NCBI RefSeq assembly: GCF_030408395.1
Contig: NZ_CP046980.1
Coordinates: forward strand, 1,178,001-1,242,000
From: Corynebacterium aquatimens
Lineage (GTDB): Bacteria > Actinomycetota > Actinomycetes > Mycobacteriales > Mycobacteriaceae
Length of the DNA: 64,000 nt
Direction of reading: 5' to 3'
Below the pieces are notes generated by a model that saw only the letters and a list, made by a program, of their open reading frames with translations, had not been told where the DNA came from and did no database searches. Both the position numbers and the translations under genes were made by a program. This document shows positions 50,738 through 59,791 of the stretch, in pieces. Every line of letters starts with the position of its first letter. Position 1 is the stretch's first letter.

Positions 50738-51781
50738 ATGTCCTTACACTCTTTTGACGCTCTCCTCGTTCTTTCCTTCGGCGGCCCCGAGGGGGAGGAC
50801 GAGGTTATTCCTTTTCTAGAGAATGTGACGCGCGGACGCGGAATCCCGCGTGAGCGGCTCGCGGAGGTCGGTGAGCACTACTTCCACTTCGGCGGGGTCA
50901 GCCCGTTGAACGAGCAAAACCGCGTGATCATCAAAAACCTCGAAGCCGAGATCGCAACCCGCGGGGAGGAACTTCCGGTGTACTTCGGTAACCGGAACTG
51001 GCACCCGTTCGCGGCAGAGGCGGCTGATCAGCTCGCGGCGGACGGTCACACCAACATCGCGGTTTTCGCTACCTCGGCATGGGGTGGTTACTCCGCGTGC
51101 CGCCAGTACGACGAAGACATTGCGGCGCTTAAAGAGCAGCACCCGGAGATGACGTTCACCAAGCTCTGGCAGTTCTACGGTCACCCCACGTTCATTGATC
51201 TGGTGGCTGCACCGCTGAAAGAAGCGTGGGACGCGGCGGATCAGGGTTCCACGAGGGTGCTCTTCAGCGCGCACTCGGTGCCCAACGCAGCTGATGATGC
51301 AGCAGGCGGCGCGAACGATTCCAACCTCTACTCCCGTCAGGTGGAAGAGGCGTCGCGCCTCGTGGCGGAAAAGGCCGGGGTGGGCGACTATGAGATTGTC
51401 TGGCAGTCGCGCTCCGGTAACCCGGCCACCCCATGGCTCGAGCCCGATGTGTGTGACCGTTCGGAAGAGCTCGCCGACCAGGGCGTGAAGCACGTCATTT
51501 GCGTTCCCATCGGCTTCATCACCGACCACATGGAGGTCGTGTGGGACCTTGACACGGAGCTGCAGGAAACCTGCGATGAGCACGGCATGAAGCTCACCCG
51601 CACACCAACGGTGGGCCTTGATCCGAAGTTCTCTGGGCTCGTCCTCGAGCTACTCGACGCCGCCGCTGAACAGACTGCTCCTGAAACGTTGTCGACGATC
51701 ACGGTGCAAGGCTGCACTGTCGACGGCGCACCGTGCAAGGACGATTGCTGCGCCCTCGTTAGCCACCACGGGCGTAGTTGA
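50738..51781 (+). CDS. hemH: Ferrochelatase, probably coproporphyrin type
   Basis: The 347-residue enzyme inserts iron into a porphyrin; in actinobacteria the substrate is coproporphyrin III (CpfC). Motifs include LLVLSFGGPEGEDEV, FSAHSVPNAA with the catalytic His, and IGFITDHMEVVWDLD. The C-terminus is cysteine-rich (VQGCTVDGAPCKDDCCALV), compatible with the [2Fe-2S] cluster reported for the M. tuberculosis enzyme. GTGAGGT precedes ATG 50738. Its end overlaps the converging gene by 23 nt. Confidence 0.95.
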   Translation: MSLHSFDALLVLSFGGPEGEDEVIPFLENVTRGRGIPRERLAEVGEHYFHFGGVSPLNEQNRVIIKNLEAEIATRGEELPVYFGNRNWHPFAAEAADQLAADGHTNIAVFATSAWGGYSACRQYDEDIAALKEQHPEMTFTKLWQFYGHPTFIDLVAAPLKEAWDAADQGSTRVLFSAHSVPNAADDAAGGANDSNLYSRQVEEASRLVAEKAGVGDYEIVWQSRSGNPATPWLEPDVCDRSEELADQGVKHVICVPIGFITDHMEVVWDLDTELQETCDEHGMKLTRTPTVGLDPKFSGLVLELLDAAAEQTAPETLSTITVQGCTVDGAPCKDDCCALVSHHGRS

Positions 51782-52508
51782 TCACGGCGTCGGCAACGCC
51801 GGCCATGCGGGCGCTGCGGATGTGGCGCCATAAACCAAGCAGCTGCGGGTCGAAGCTGTGGTCGTTGAGTCGATCGGTCACGGTTTCCACAATGGCGGCG
51901 ACGTTATCCGCCCGGGCGAACAGTTTGGCCGCTCGCGGTGACACGCCCATTGGCAGGCCGGGCGTGTCGTAAAAATCTGCAAGTGTGCCCACCATCAGGC
52001 GCGGGTCGGCGACGTTAGCGTTGGTCCCGTCGGTCGCGGCGATGATTGTTGCGGCGCTTGTCGCCGCCGTCGATAAGCGTGCGTCTGCTTCTCCTGGGCT
52101 GAGCCATTCAGGCTCGGGGAGCCGCTCCGTTTCTTCGAACCACCGCCACGACGTGCCGCTATCCGGCGTGTAGTCGGGCACCAGAATGTGGGAAACGCTC
52201 TGACCGCGCAGGACGATGGCTCCTGAATCGCCCATCGCCGCGGCGGCGTCGGACCCGGGCGGCAATGCCGGGGGCTGCCCCGGGCCGGAAAGAATCAGGC
52301 GAACGGCCGGGCCAGCGGAGTTCAGCTCCGTCGCGGCACGCACTTCACGCAGCAACTCAACGCCCGTCGTTTCCGCCCAGGAATGTCTCCCGCCCAGTTC
52401 ACGCAACGCATCCACGACCGTGTCTGTCGGCTCGGCGCCGTACAGCCATGCGGCGAGCCATACCGCGGTGTTCTGGAGGGGGGAATATACCTCGTGGCGT
52501 GAGATCAT
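51759..52508 (-). CDS. Rv1486c-like conserved actinobacterial protein
   Basis: The 249-residue soluble protein has no recognised catalytic motif. Conserved-looking segments are SPLQNTAVWLAAWLYG near the start and SPRAAKLFARADNVAAIVE near 200. The position beside ferrochelatase and before DUF3097/NfeD/SPFH genes is shared with mycobacteria (Rv1486c). ATG 52508 is 7 nt after TAGACT on its strand, suggesting a leaderless message from a bidirectional promoter. Confidence 0.82.
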   Translation of the reverse strand: MISRHEVYSPLQNTAVWLAAWLYGAEPTDTVVDALRELGGRHSWAETTGVELLREVRAATELNSAGPAVRLILSGPGQPPALPPGSDAAAAMGDSGAIVLRGQSVSHILVPDYTPDSGTSWRWFEETERLPEPEWLSPGEADARLSTAATSAATIIAATDGTNANVADPRLMVGTLADFYDTPGLPMGVSPRAAKLFARADNVAAIVETVTDRLNDHSFDPQLLGLWRHIRSARMAGVADAVINYARGG

Positions 52509-52515
52509 TTGGAGC

Positions 52516-52532
52516 AGTCTAGCTAATAGACT
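52516..52532. promoter_or_regulatory. Symmetric bidirectional promoter
   Basis: AGTCTA-GCTAA-TAGACT places a TAGACT -10 hexamer on each strand, facing outward. The minus-strand copy is 7 nt from ATG 52508 and the plus-strand copy 10 nt from ATG 52543. The whole divergent gap is only 34 bp. Confidence 0.6.
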
Positions 52533-52542
52533 GTTGCGCGCT

Positions 52543-53385
52543 ATGAGCAGAGATCCTTACGCCGGCGATATCTTCAAAGGTCACGCCCGCACCCAGCCCC
52601 GCAGTTACCCAGAGGTCGAAGGAACCGACGAGATTGTCGCCGAAGTCTTCGGCGATGATTTCGTGGGCGCGGTGGTGGGCTTTGAGCGCACCTACGACGG
52701 GGAATTCGTTCGCCTGGAAGATCGGTACGGCACGCAACGGCTGTTCAAGTTGCTGCCAGGAGCATTTCTTATCGACGGCATCCGTTCGACCCTAATCCGG
52801 CCGAAACCTTTAACACAGGTCACGCAACGCCACTCCAACTCAGGTTCACGCCGCGTTGAAAACGCCGCGCCCCGGGTCGCGCTGCCGTCCCGCATCTGGG
52901 TCGAGGGGATCCACGATGCCGCAATTGTCCAGAAGGTGTGGGGCCACGATTTGGCGGTGGAAGGAATCGCCGTCGAGTTCCTCGAGGGCTTAGACAACCT
53001 TCCTGCGCGGTTGAGGCAGTTTCAGCCGGGTCCGGGCAAACGCGTTGGCGTGCTGGCGGATCACCTGATCGAGGGAACGAAAGAATCCCGCTTGGTGGAA
53101 AACGTCGGGGCCCACGTTTTGGTCACCGGCCACCCGTACGTGGATATTTGGGCGGCGGTGAAACCAGAATCGGTGGGGATACGCGCGTGGCCCGACGTGC
53201 CGCGCGGCGAGGACTGGAAAACCGGTGTCTGCCGCCGGCTGGGGTGGGCCGATCCGCGGGACGGCTGGAACCGTGTGTATAACTCCGTGAACACATTCCG
53301 CGACCTTGACCACACGCTGATTGGTGCAGTTGAGCGCCTCGTCGACTTTGTGACCAACCCAGATTTGAGCAAGCACGACGCGTAG
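52543..53385 (+). CDS. DUF3097 family protein
   Basis: The 280-residue protein matches actinobacterial DUF3097: VAPRVALPSRIWVEGIHDAA, LAVEGIAVEFLEGLDNLP and LVENVGAHVLVTGHPYVDIW. The segment VEGIHDAAIVQKVWG resembles a TOPRIM-like nuclease fold (acidic residue then DxD-like positions), an inference. ATG 52543 was chosen because the upstream frame overlaps the divergent gene and promoter. Function is unknown. Confidence 0.88.
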   Translation: MSRDPYAGDIFKGHARTQPRSYPEVEGTDEIVAEVFGDDFVGAVVGFERTYDGEFVRLEDRYGTQRLFKLLPGAFLIDGIRSTLIRPKPLTQVTQRHSNSGSRRVENAAPRVALPSRIWVEGIHDAAIVQKVWGHDLAVEGIAVEFLEGLDNLPARLRQFQPGPGKRVGVLADHLIEGTKESRLVENVGAHVLVTGHPYVDIWAAVKPESVGIRAWPDVPRGEDWKTGVCRRLGWADPRDGWNRVYNSVNTFRDLDHTLIGAVERLVDFVTNPDLSKHDA

Positions 53386-53424
53386 TCGGCCAGATTGTCG
53401 GGGCCAAACTGTAGTGTTGTCGCT

Positions 53425-53856
53425 GTGGGACCTTTAGTGTGGGCTATCGCCGCGATGATTCTCGCGGTCTTGGAACTAGCCGTCGGAGAATTCACCCTGC
53501 TGATGCTGGCCTCAGCCGCGTTCATAACAGCTGGGGTGACGTGGGCTGGCGGGGGACTTCACCCTGGAATTGAAGTCGCGGTCTTTGGTCTTTCGTCGGC
53601 AGCCATGCTCTTCTTCGTGCGCCCTTACCTTCACCGGCACTTTCATAAGCCCGCTGCATTGGATACGTCGACGAAGGCGCTGGTGGGTACCCGGGCAATC
53701 GTGCTGGAAGACATCACGCCCACCGGGGGGCAGATTAAGCTTGACGGCTCTATTTGGTCGGCCCGTGCCCTTGACCCCGGCCAGGTTATACGCGAAGGTG
53801 AATTCGTAACGGTGTCGGACATTGATGGTCCAACAGCGGTTGTATGGCAGGACTAA
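53425..53856 (+). CDS. NfeD-like membrane protein
   Basis: The 143-residue protein has an N-terminal pair of membrane helices (LVWAIAAMILAVLELAVGEF and a second segment) and a C-terminal OB-fold-like NfeD domain (GTRAIVLEDITPTGGQIKLD, then WSARALDPGQVIREG). NfeD proteins pair with SPFH/stomatin partners, encoded here 14 nt downstream. GTG 53425 lies 7 nt after TAGTGT. Confidence 0.9.
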   Translation: MGPLVWAIAAMILAVLELAVGEFTLLMLASAAFITAGVTWAGGGLHPGIEVAVFGLSSAAMLFFVRPYLHRHFHKPAALDTSTKALVGTRAIVLEDITPTGGQIKLDGSIWSARALDPGQVIREGEFVTVSDIDGPTAVVWQD

Positions 53857-53870
53857 CAGAAAGATAGAAG

Positions 53871-55118
53871 ATGGCAATTTTCCTTGGTGTCCTTATCCTC
53901 CTGATCATTGTGGTGGTGTTCAAGTCCATCGCCTTGATCCCCGAGGGTGAAGCGGCTGTAATCGAGCGGCTGGGCCGCTATACCCGCACCGTCTCCGGTG
54001 GTATTACGTTCCTGGTTCCCTTTGTTGACCGAGTGCGTGAGCGCGTCGATACGCGTGAGCGCGTGGTGTCTTTCCCGCCGCAGGCAGTTATTACCCAGGA
54101 CAACTTGACCGTGGCGATTGACACGGTGGTCACCTTCCAGGTCAACGATCCGGCTCGCGCAATCTACGGCGTGGACAACTACATCGTGGGTGTGGAGCAA
54201 ATCTCCGTGGCTACGCTGCGTGACGTCGTGGGCGGCATGACGCTGGAAGAGACACTGACCTCCCGTGAGACGATCAACCGTCGCCTGCGCGGCGAGCTGG
54301 ATTCCGCCACCGCGAAGTGGGGCCTGCGTATTAGCCGTGTTGAGCTGAAGGCGATTGATCCGCCACCGTCGATCCAGCAGTCGATGGAGATGCAGATGAA
54401 GGCGGATCGTGAGAAGCGCGCGATGATTCTTACGGCAGAGGGTCGCCGCGAGTCTGACATTAAGACCGCTGAGGGTGAGAAGCAGGCGCGCATTCTCTCC
54501 GCTGAGGGTGAGAAGCACGCGGCAATTCTTGCCGCTGAGGCTGAGCGCCAGGCAACGATCCTGCGAGCAGAGGGTGAGCGCGCCGCGAAATTCCTCGAGG
54601 CACAGGGTGAGGCCCGGGCGATTCAGAAGGTCAACGCCGCGATCAAGACGTCCGGCGTTACACCGGAGTTGCTCGCGTACCAGTACCTGGACAAGCTGCC
54701 GAAGATCGCAGAGGGCAACGGCTCGACGATGTGGATGATCCCGTCGCAGTTTGGCAACTCCCTGGAGGACTTCGCCAAGGCCTACGCCAAGAAGGACGAC
54801 GATGGCGTCTTCCGCTACGAGCCCACGGGTGTCGACGATGAGACGCGTAAGCTCGCCGAGCAAGACGATACGGATCGGTGGTTCGAGGCGTCCAACAACC
54901 CGGAGATCGCTAAGGCCGTTGCCGAAGCACGCGCCGTTGCTAACAAGCCGGTCGATTCCCCGCTGGAATCGGAGGTCACCGCGCCGAAACCGCGCACACC
55001 GGAACCCGCGCAAGGGCAGCCTTTCGGGGGCGAGCAGGCTGCACTAACGAGCAGGGTTCGCCCGGCCGAGGATTTCGAACAGCCTATGCAGAACCAGTGG
55101 GGGAATCAGCCTGGGTGA
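53871..55118 (+). CDS. SPFH/stomatin-family membrane protein (QmcA-like)
   Basis: The 415-residue protein has one N-terminal membrane helix, an SPFH domain (IPEGEAAVIERLGRYTRTVS, then VVTFQVNDPARAIYGV), and a coiled coil with AEGE-type repeats at about residues 185-250 (TAEGEKQARI, SAEGEKHAAI, AAEAERQATI). Such proteins oligomerise in functional membrane microdomains. AGAAAGATAGAAG precedes ATG 53871. The 110-residue C-terminal tail is acidic and proline-rich, and its codons overlap the converging gene by 35 nt. Confidence 0.93.
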   Translation: MAIFLGVLILLIIVVVFKSIALIPEGEAAVIERLGRYTRTVSGGITFLVPFVDRVRERVDTRERVVSFPPQAVITQDNLTVAIDTVVTFQVNDPARAIYGVDNYIVGVEQISVATLRDVVGGMTLEETLTSRETINRRLRGELDSATAKWGLRISRVELKAIDPPPSIQQSMEMQMKADREKRAMILTAEGRRESDIKTAEGEKQARILSAEGEKHAAILAAEAERQATILRAEGERAAKFLEAQGEARAIQKVNAAIKTSGVTPELLAYQYLDKLPKIAEGNGSTMWMIPSQFGNSLEDFAKAYAKKDDDGVFRYEPTGVDDETRKLAEQDDTDRWFEASNNPEIAKAVAEARAVANKPVDSPLESEVTAPKPRTPEPAQGQPFGGEQAALTSRVRPAEDFEQPMQNQWGNQPG

Positions 55119-55650
55119 TGAGGTTATAGGCGAGCTGCCAGCCGGCTTGCTCCGCGCCCCAGCCCGCGGCTGCCAACCGCTGGCTCATCGCCTGTTTGGA
55201 GATCCCCAACTCCTTCGCGGCCTCGTTCTGATTCAGACCTGAGCGCACCAACGACGTGGCCTCGCGCCCTTCGATGGTGCGCTTGCTTAATACGTAGGCC
55301 ATGAGCGCGAACGCGGCGGTGATATCCGCCTCTAAGGTGCTGTCGGGAATCGCTGGGAAGATGCGTACGCCGACCGATCCCGCTTTGGTTCCGGCCGCGC
55401 TGCTCGCGGTGCCCAAAACGGATGCCGTGTCACCGATGCCGATGCCGACGGCCCACCCGCCGTCGGAAAGCAGGGCCATGACTACTGTGCACGCGGCATC
55501 CGCGTCGTCGACAAGCGTGCGAATGTCCTCGACGCCAACTGCCTCAAACTCGTGCACGCCAGGCAGGGTTGCAAGCGCCGCAGCCGAATCGGAGACGTAT
55601 GCGGCGCGGCGTTTTTCGCGGCCTCGGTAGCGGGCATGGGCGGCTATCAT
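55084..55650 (-). CDS. Helix-turn-helix protein with a SatD-like N-terminal region
   Basis: The 188-residue protein has a C-terminal helix-turn-helix (LNQNEAAKELGISKQAMSQR near residue 140) preceded by a domain with LLSDGGWAVGIGIGDTASVL and FALMAYVLSKRTIEGREATS. The layout recalls SatD-family or MarR-like putative DNA-binding proteins of actinobacteria. ATG 55650 lies 7 nt after TAAACT. Its 3' end overlaps the SPFH gene. Target genes are unknown. Confidence 0.75.
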   Translation of the reverse strand: MIAAHARYRGREKRRAAYVSDSAAALATLPGVHEFEAVGVEDIRTLVDDADAACTVVMALLSDGGWAVGIGIGDTASVLGTASSAAGTKAGSVGVRIFPAIPDSTLEADITAAFALMAYVLSKRTIEGREATSLVRSGLNQNEAAKELGISKQAMSQRLAAAGWGAEQAGWQLAYNLITQADSPTGSA

Positions 55651-55660
55651 GCAGCGAAGT

Positions 55661-56323
55661 TTAGTCTGTGTCTACGCCAGAACCTTGACCGACAGGCATA
55701 CGGGCGTCAATGACCAGCCCGACGATTCCAAGGACAGCGAGCACCGCCATCGCGGCGATGAACACCGGATCGGCGTCCCCGGTAAGCGTGTCCCCGAAAA
55801 TGGTCACCAGGATGGTGCCTGGCGCGGAACCGATCAGGGTGGCCACGGCGAAGGGAATGACGCGCACTCGCGTAAGCGCGGCGGCGTAGTTCATGATGGA
55901 AAACGGCACGCCTGCAATCATGCGCAAGCTCAGCACGGCGAGCCAGCCGCGTGCTTCAAGGCGCTGGTTGATCGACTCAACGATCGGGTGCGTCAACCGC
56001 GGTTCCACCCAGTCGCGCAGAAGATAGCGAACCAGGACAAGCGATATGACCGCGGCGACCGTCGTGGCCGTTAAGGCGAGCAGGATTCCTTGGACTGAAC
56101 CGAAGAGGATTCCCGCTGAAACCGTCATGACTGTCCGGGGGATTGGGAACTGGGTAATGAGGACGTAGAGCAACCAAAACACCACCGGAAACCACGGCCC
56201 CGTTTGATCCGACCACTCGCGAAGCACTGACAGGGGAGGGACGTCAAGAAAGATCCACGCCGCGACGAAAAGACACACGGCGACTAAGAGCAGCACTACT
56301 TTGCGCGATGACGTTCCTCGCAC
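55661..56323 (-). CDS. TVP38/TMEM64 (VTT-domain) membrane protein
   Basis: The 220-residue protein has about five membrane segments and the VTT/SNARE-associated signature FPIPRTVMTVSAGILFGSVQ, then MIAGVPFSIMNYAAALTRVR. DedA/TVP38 proteins are proposed phospholipid scramblases or transporters. GTG 56323 has AGGAG 8 nt upstream. It follows the tRNA-Leu gene on the same strand and precedes the helix-turn-helix gene by 10 nt. Confidence 0.9.
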   Translation of the reverse strand: MRGTSSRKVVLLLVAVCLFVAAWIFLDVPPLSVLREWSDQTGPWFPVVFWLLYVLITQFPIPRTVMTVSAGILFGSVQGILLALTATTVAAVISLVLVRYLLRDWVEPRLTHPIVESINQRLEARGWLAVLSLRMIAGVPFSIMNYAAALTRVRVIPFAVATLIGSAPGTILVTIFGDTLTGDADPVFIAAMAVLAVLGIVGLVIDARMPVGQGSGVDTD

Positions 56324-56344
56324 GATTGAGCTCCTGCCTTACGT

Positions 56345-56370
56345 AAAAAACCGGCCCGTGAAAGGGCCGG
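56345..56370 (-). terminator. Terminator after tRNA-Leu
   Basis: CCGGCCC (56351-56357) pairs with GGGCCGG (56364-56370); the A run at 56345-56350 gives a U tract on the minus strand. Confidence 0.85.
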
Positions 56371-56376
56371 TGTTTG

Positions 56377-56462
56377 TGCCCGAGGGGGGACTTGAACCCC
56401 CACGTCCGTTAATAGGACACTAGCACCTCAAGCTAGCGCGTCTGCCATTCCGCCACCCGGGC
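56377..56462 (-). tRNA. tRNA-Leu (anticodon GAG)
   Basis: On the minus strand the 86-nt sequence begins GCCCGGG and ends CTCGGGC plus discriminator A, forming the acceptor stem. The anticodon stem CTAGC/GCTAG encloses TTGAGGT, giving anticodon GAG (56427-56429, CTC on the plus strand). A long variable arm, and GGGGG-TTCAAGT-CCCCC for the T arm, fit a class II leucine tRNA. CCA is not encoded. Confidence 0.95.
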
Positions 56463-56561
56463 TTTGGGTGTTTTCCAGCCAGTTCGGCTGGGCACTCGGA
56501 TAACTATAGGCCCAACTTGGCTACGTACCAAATCCCCTGTTGATCGGGTAGAACGGAAGGA

Positions 56562-56755
56562 ATGACTGCTTCATACGATGATTCACGTTTCCCGGGTCCG
56601 GATCCTTACGCGCCCCTGAAGGATCTGCCGTCATTTGAGCTCAGCTCGACCGACATTGTCGACGGCGAACGCATTGCCCCACCCAGTTAGGATTCAACCT
56701 CTATTTCCACGCGATTGGCCGCGCGATCGTGTGGGGCTGGTACGAGAACAGCTAG
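56562..56755 (+). pseudogene. Internally deleted PEBP (YbhB/YbcL-like) gene
   Basis: ATG 56562 (GGAAGGA upstream) opens a 42-codon frame starting MTASYDDSRFPGPDPYAPLK and containing FELSSTDIVDGERIAPP, the N-terminus of phosphatidylethanolamine-binding-like proteins, which then hits TAG at 56688. Directly after, in another frame, 21 codons read GFNLYFHAIGRAIVWGWYEN and stop at 56755, the family C-terminus. The central roughly 110 residues are missing and the ends are joined out of frame. Its stop shares CTAG with the pyrD stop. Confidence 0.8.
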
Positions 56756-57828
56756 TCCTTCCAGGGGTACCCGCTGCCCACCGCCTCAGTGATCGAGCTC
56801 AGGCCGTGGGCTTTGATCTGGGCGGCGATCCCTTTGTGGATGTCGCGGATCCAACCCAGGCCGCCGTAGATGAACGGCGTGTAGCCCTGGAGCAGGCTAG
56901 CGCCAGCGGTAATACGCTCCCACGCCTGCTGAGGCGTAGAAATGCCGCCCACGCTCACGAGAACCAATTGGTCACCGACATGCGCCCGCAGGAGCTTCAG
57001 CACCTCCAACGAGCGATCGGCCAGGGGCGCCCCGGAAAGACCACCCGCGCCCAGGGCTTCAACCTCAGCGGCGGGGGTTTTCAGCCCTTCGCGTGCGATC
57101 GTCGTGTTCGTGGCCACGATCCCGGCGAGGCCGAGCTCTATTGCCAGGTCTGCGACCCGGAGAATGTCTTCGTCGCTCAAGTCCGGCGCGATTTTCACCA
57201 GGACCGGAGTGTCGGTGGCTGCGACCACCGCACCAAGAATCGGACGAAGTTCAGACACCGCCTGCAGGTCCCGCAAACCTGGGGTGTTGGGCGAGGAGAC
57301 GTTGACCACCACGTAATCAGCCAGCGGGCCAAGTAACGACGCTCCGTTGCGGTAATCCGCAACGGCGTCGGTAGCGGTCTTGTTCTTCCCGATGTTGATG
57401 CCCACGACGTCGGTGGACCTGCGGCGCTCCAAGTTGCGCGCCGCGGCGAGCGCACCCTCGTTGTTGAAACCCATGCGGTTGACGATCGCCTTGTCTGCAG
57501 GAAGGCGGAACAAGCGCGGAGCTGGGTTACCCGGCTGAGGACGTGGCGTTACCGTGCCAGCCTCCACGTACCCGAAGCCGACCGCGCCCCACGCGTCAAG
57601 CTCAGAGGCGTTCTTATCAAACCCCGCGGCAAGGCCAAGGGGCGCGGGGAATCGGACACCAAAGAGTTCTTGGGACAGCACTGGGTCATGCACGCGCACA
57701 ACCTTCTCCATTGCGCGGTGAGCCGGGGGCACAGCGTTTAAAGCTTGCAGCGCACCGCTGATGATCCCGTGGATGCGCTCCGGCGGGAGCAGGAACATGA
57801 GCTTCAATGCGGAATCGTAGAGGCCCAT
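56752..57828 (-). CDS. pyrD: Dihydroorotate dehydrogenase (quinone), class 2
   Basis: The 358-residue membrane-associated flavoenzyme oxidises dihydroorotate to orotate using quinone. The N-terminal helical extension ([20 protein letters not shown]) marks class 2; [35 protein letters not shown] with the catalytic Ser, and [13 protein letters not shown] are typical. It begins 1 nt... immediately after the upstream lipoprotein gene region on the same strand (that gene lies downstream in the transcript direction before it), so the two are probably co-transcribed. Confidence 0.96.
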   Translation of the reverse strand: MGLYDSALKLMFLLPPERIHGIISGALQALNAVPPAHRAMEKVVRVHDPVLSQELFGVRFPAPLGLAAGFDKNASELDAWGAVGFGYVEAGTVTPRPQPGNPAPRLFRLPADKAIVNRMGFNNEGALAAARNLERRRSTDVVGINIGKNKTATDAVADYRNGASLLGPLADYVVVNVSSPNTPGLRDLQAVSELRPILGAVVAATDTPVLVKIAPDLSDEDILRVADLAIELGLAGIVATNTTIAREGLKTPAAEVEALGAGGLSGAPLADRSLEVLKLLRAHVGDQLVLVSVGGISTPQQAWERITAGASLLQGYTPFIYGGLGWIRDIHKGIAAQIKAHGLSSITEAVGSGYPWKD

Positions 57829-58902
57829 TTATTTCTCCTTGCTGCTGGTGTGCACCTGGTCAGGGGCGATGATCTGCAGGCCATCGCCGCTAAAAGACGC
57901 CACCACGATTGTGCCATCATCTAAAATCACCATGTTTCGGGCGTTCGCCACGGTTGCAATGGATGACGTAGCCCTCGGCACGCCGTGAGACAGGTCGTAG
58001 CCAGCCGCCGTGTTCGTGGCAGTCGACGCAGCCCACGCCAAAGACTTCGAGTTGTCCCAGGCAACGGCAAACGGGCTATCCTGCGTCGGCACCGTTTGGT
58101 GGAGGCGGATCACTTCGTCCGTGGTGTACACAAAGAGCTGATTGCCGGTGGTGTCGGAGGCGAGAACCAGCCCTTCGCGCCCGGCTGCTACCTGCCCAAC
58201 GCCAAGACCGACCCGCAGCGTGCCGCCCTGACGGGCGTCGGCAGGCTGGAGATCCTGAATCGTCGTATCAAAGCGGTTCACACGAACAACAGCGTCGCCG
58301 CCCTCTTTACCGGCGTACTTCCATCCTTGCGGCAACTCGCCAGCGACGACGAAATCACTCGGTCGGGCCACGGGGAAGGACTTCTCCGGTTTCGCCTCCC
58401 CGCTGGCGTCAGCAGGGTAGATCCACACCTTCTCGGTCTGCGAGCTGCCCGCGATTACCCGGCCGTCGCTAAGCATCGCGGCGACGGTGACCGGCTCTTT
58501 CGGCGTGAAGGAGGTCTCTGACTTCTCATCAAAGACCCGCACCGTGCCGTTGCACACGCCGACGAACTTGCCCGCGTTGGCAGTGAGATCACCGCACGCG
58601 GAGCCATACTCATAGCTCGCGCCCGAGCCGTTGCGGATGTCCTCCAAGGAACCGATCTTCACGGAACCTTCGCTGACGACGCCCAGAACATCACGGGTCA
58701 GCTCCATGTCGGTGACGGCCGCAAACTCCACTACCTCGCCATCAGGAGCAGAGGCGGGAGGGGAGTCCGCTGGCTCCGCGTTACCCATCCCCAGAGTCTC
58801 AGATTGGGAAGGCTGATCACCGGGTTGATCGGGGCTTTGTTGGCAACCGGTAAGAACAAACCCTGCTACCAGTACGGGAACGAATAGCTTTGAGACACGC
58901 AC
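57829..58902 (-). CDS. Lipoprotein with beta-propeller-like repeats
   Basis: The 357-residue protein has a lipoprotein signal ending VLTGC near residue 19 and an acidic/Pro-rich linker, then a secreted domain with repeated strands such as [18 protein letters not shown] and [20 protein letters not shown], suggesting a six- or seven-bladed propeller. GTG 58902 lies 7 nt after TAATGT; the TTG at 58926 is unlikely. Its stop abuts the pyrD start. It is divergent from uppP. Function is unknown. Confidence 0.82.
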   Translation of the reverse strand: MRVSKLFVPVLVAGFVLTGCQQSPDQPGDQPSQSETLGMGNAEPADSPPASAPDGEVVEFAAVTDMELTRDVLGVVSEGSVKIGSLEDIRNGSGASYEYGSACGDLTANAGKFVGVCNGTVRVFDEKSETSFTPKEPVTVAAMLSDGRVIAGSSQTEKVWIYPADASGEAKPEKSFPVARPSDFVVAGELPQGWKYAGKEGGDAVVRVNRFDTTIQDLQPADARQGGTLRVGLGVGQVAAGREGLVLASDTTGNQLFVYTTDEVIRLHQTVPTQDSPFAVAWDNSKSLAWAASTATNTAAGYDLSHGVPRATSSIATVANARNMVILDDGTIVVASFSGDGLQIIAPDQVHTSSKEK

Positions 58903-58945
58903 GGGTTCAACATTATCAACCGTCAACCGGACTACAGTGTGGCGA

Positions 58946-59791
58946 GTGACTGAAGTCGTATCTCAAATGTCCTGGGCCCAGGTGATCGTTCTATCGATTG
59001 TTCAGGGGCTCACCGAGTTTTTGCCCGTGTCCTCCTCTGGCCACCTGCGCATCGTCTCCGAGTTGTTCTGGGGCGAAGATGCGGGCGCGAGTTTCACGGC
59101 GGTGATCCAGCTGGGAACTGAGCTCGCCGTGCTTGTTTTCTTCGCGCGCGACATCTGGCGGATCATGCTGGCCTGGTTCGCGGGTCTGGCAAACCCTGAC
59201 AAGCGCGGCGATGACTACCGAATGGGGTGGATGGTCATCGTGGGAACCATCCCGGTTGGTGTGGCTGGCGTGTTGCTCAAAGACCTGATTCGGGACAACT
59301 TCCGCAACCTGTGGGTCACCGCGACTGTTCTCATTGTGTTCTCCTTCGTCTTCATCGCCGCGGAGCGGTGGGGGAAGAAAGAACGCACCCAAAAGGACTT
59401 GAACATGACCGACGCCATCGTCATGGGCCTGTGGCAATGCTTGGCGTTGATCCCCGGCGTCTCGCGCTCTGGTGGAACGATTTCAGGCGGGTTGTTCCGC
59501 AACCTCGACCGCGAAGTGGCCACGCGCTTCAGCTTCCTGCTTGCCATCCCCGCGGTGCTGGCCTCAGGATTGTTCTCCTTGCCCGATGCTTTCGCACCGC
59601 AGGCCGGCCAGGCGGCTACAGGCCTGCAACTGTTCGTGGGCGCCGGGATTGGCTTTGTCCTTGGTTACATTTCCATCGCCTGGCTGCTCAAGTTCGTGGC
59701 CAATCACTCATTTGCCTGGTTCGCGGCCTACCGCATCCCGCTCGGCATCGTAGTGTTGGTGCTGTTGGGCACAGGCGTTATGTCTGCCTAA
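58946..59791 (+). CDS. uppP: Undecaprenyl-diphosphate phosphatase (BacA/UppP)
   Basis: The 281-residue polytopic enzyme dephosphorylates undecaprenyl diphosphate to recycle the envelope lipid carrier and gives bacitracin tolerance. The conserved motifs are [17 protein letters not shown] near residue 18 and [14 protein letters not shown] near 165. GTG 58946 lies 7 nt after TACAGT; an upstream GTG at 58937 is inside that promoter. Its end overlaps the converging cutinase-like gene by 14 nt. Confidence 0.96.
   Translation: MTEVVSQMSWAQVIVLSIVQGLTEFLPVSSSGHLRIVSELFWGEDAGASFTAVIQLGTELAVLVFFARDIWRIMLAWFAGLANPDKRGDDYRMGWMVIVGTIPVGVAGVLLKDLIRDNFRNLWVTATVLIVFSFVFIAAERWGKKERTQKDLNMTDAIVMGLWQCLALIPGVSRSGGTISGGLFRNLDREVATRFSFLLAIPAVLASGLFSLPDAFAPQAGQAATGLQLFVGAGIGFVLGYISIAWLLKFVANHSFAWFAAYRIPLGIVVLVLLGTGVMSA

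Noticed and set aside
56635..57336. 233-codon plus-strand frame overlapping the PEBP remnant and pyrD
   Set aside because: Mostly antisense to pyrD; no resemblance to known proteins, and it starts inside the PEBP pseudogene.
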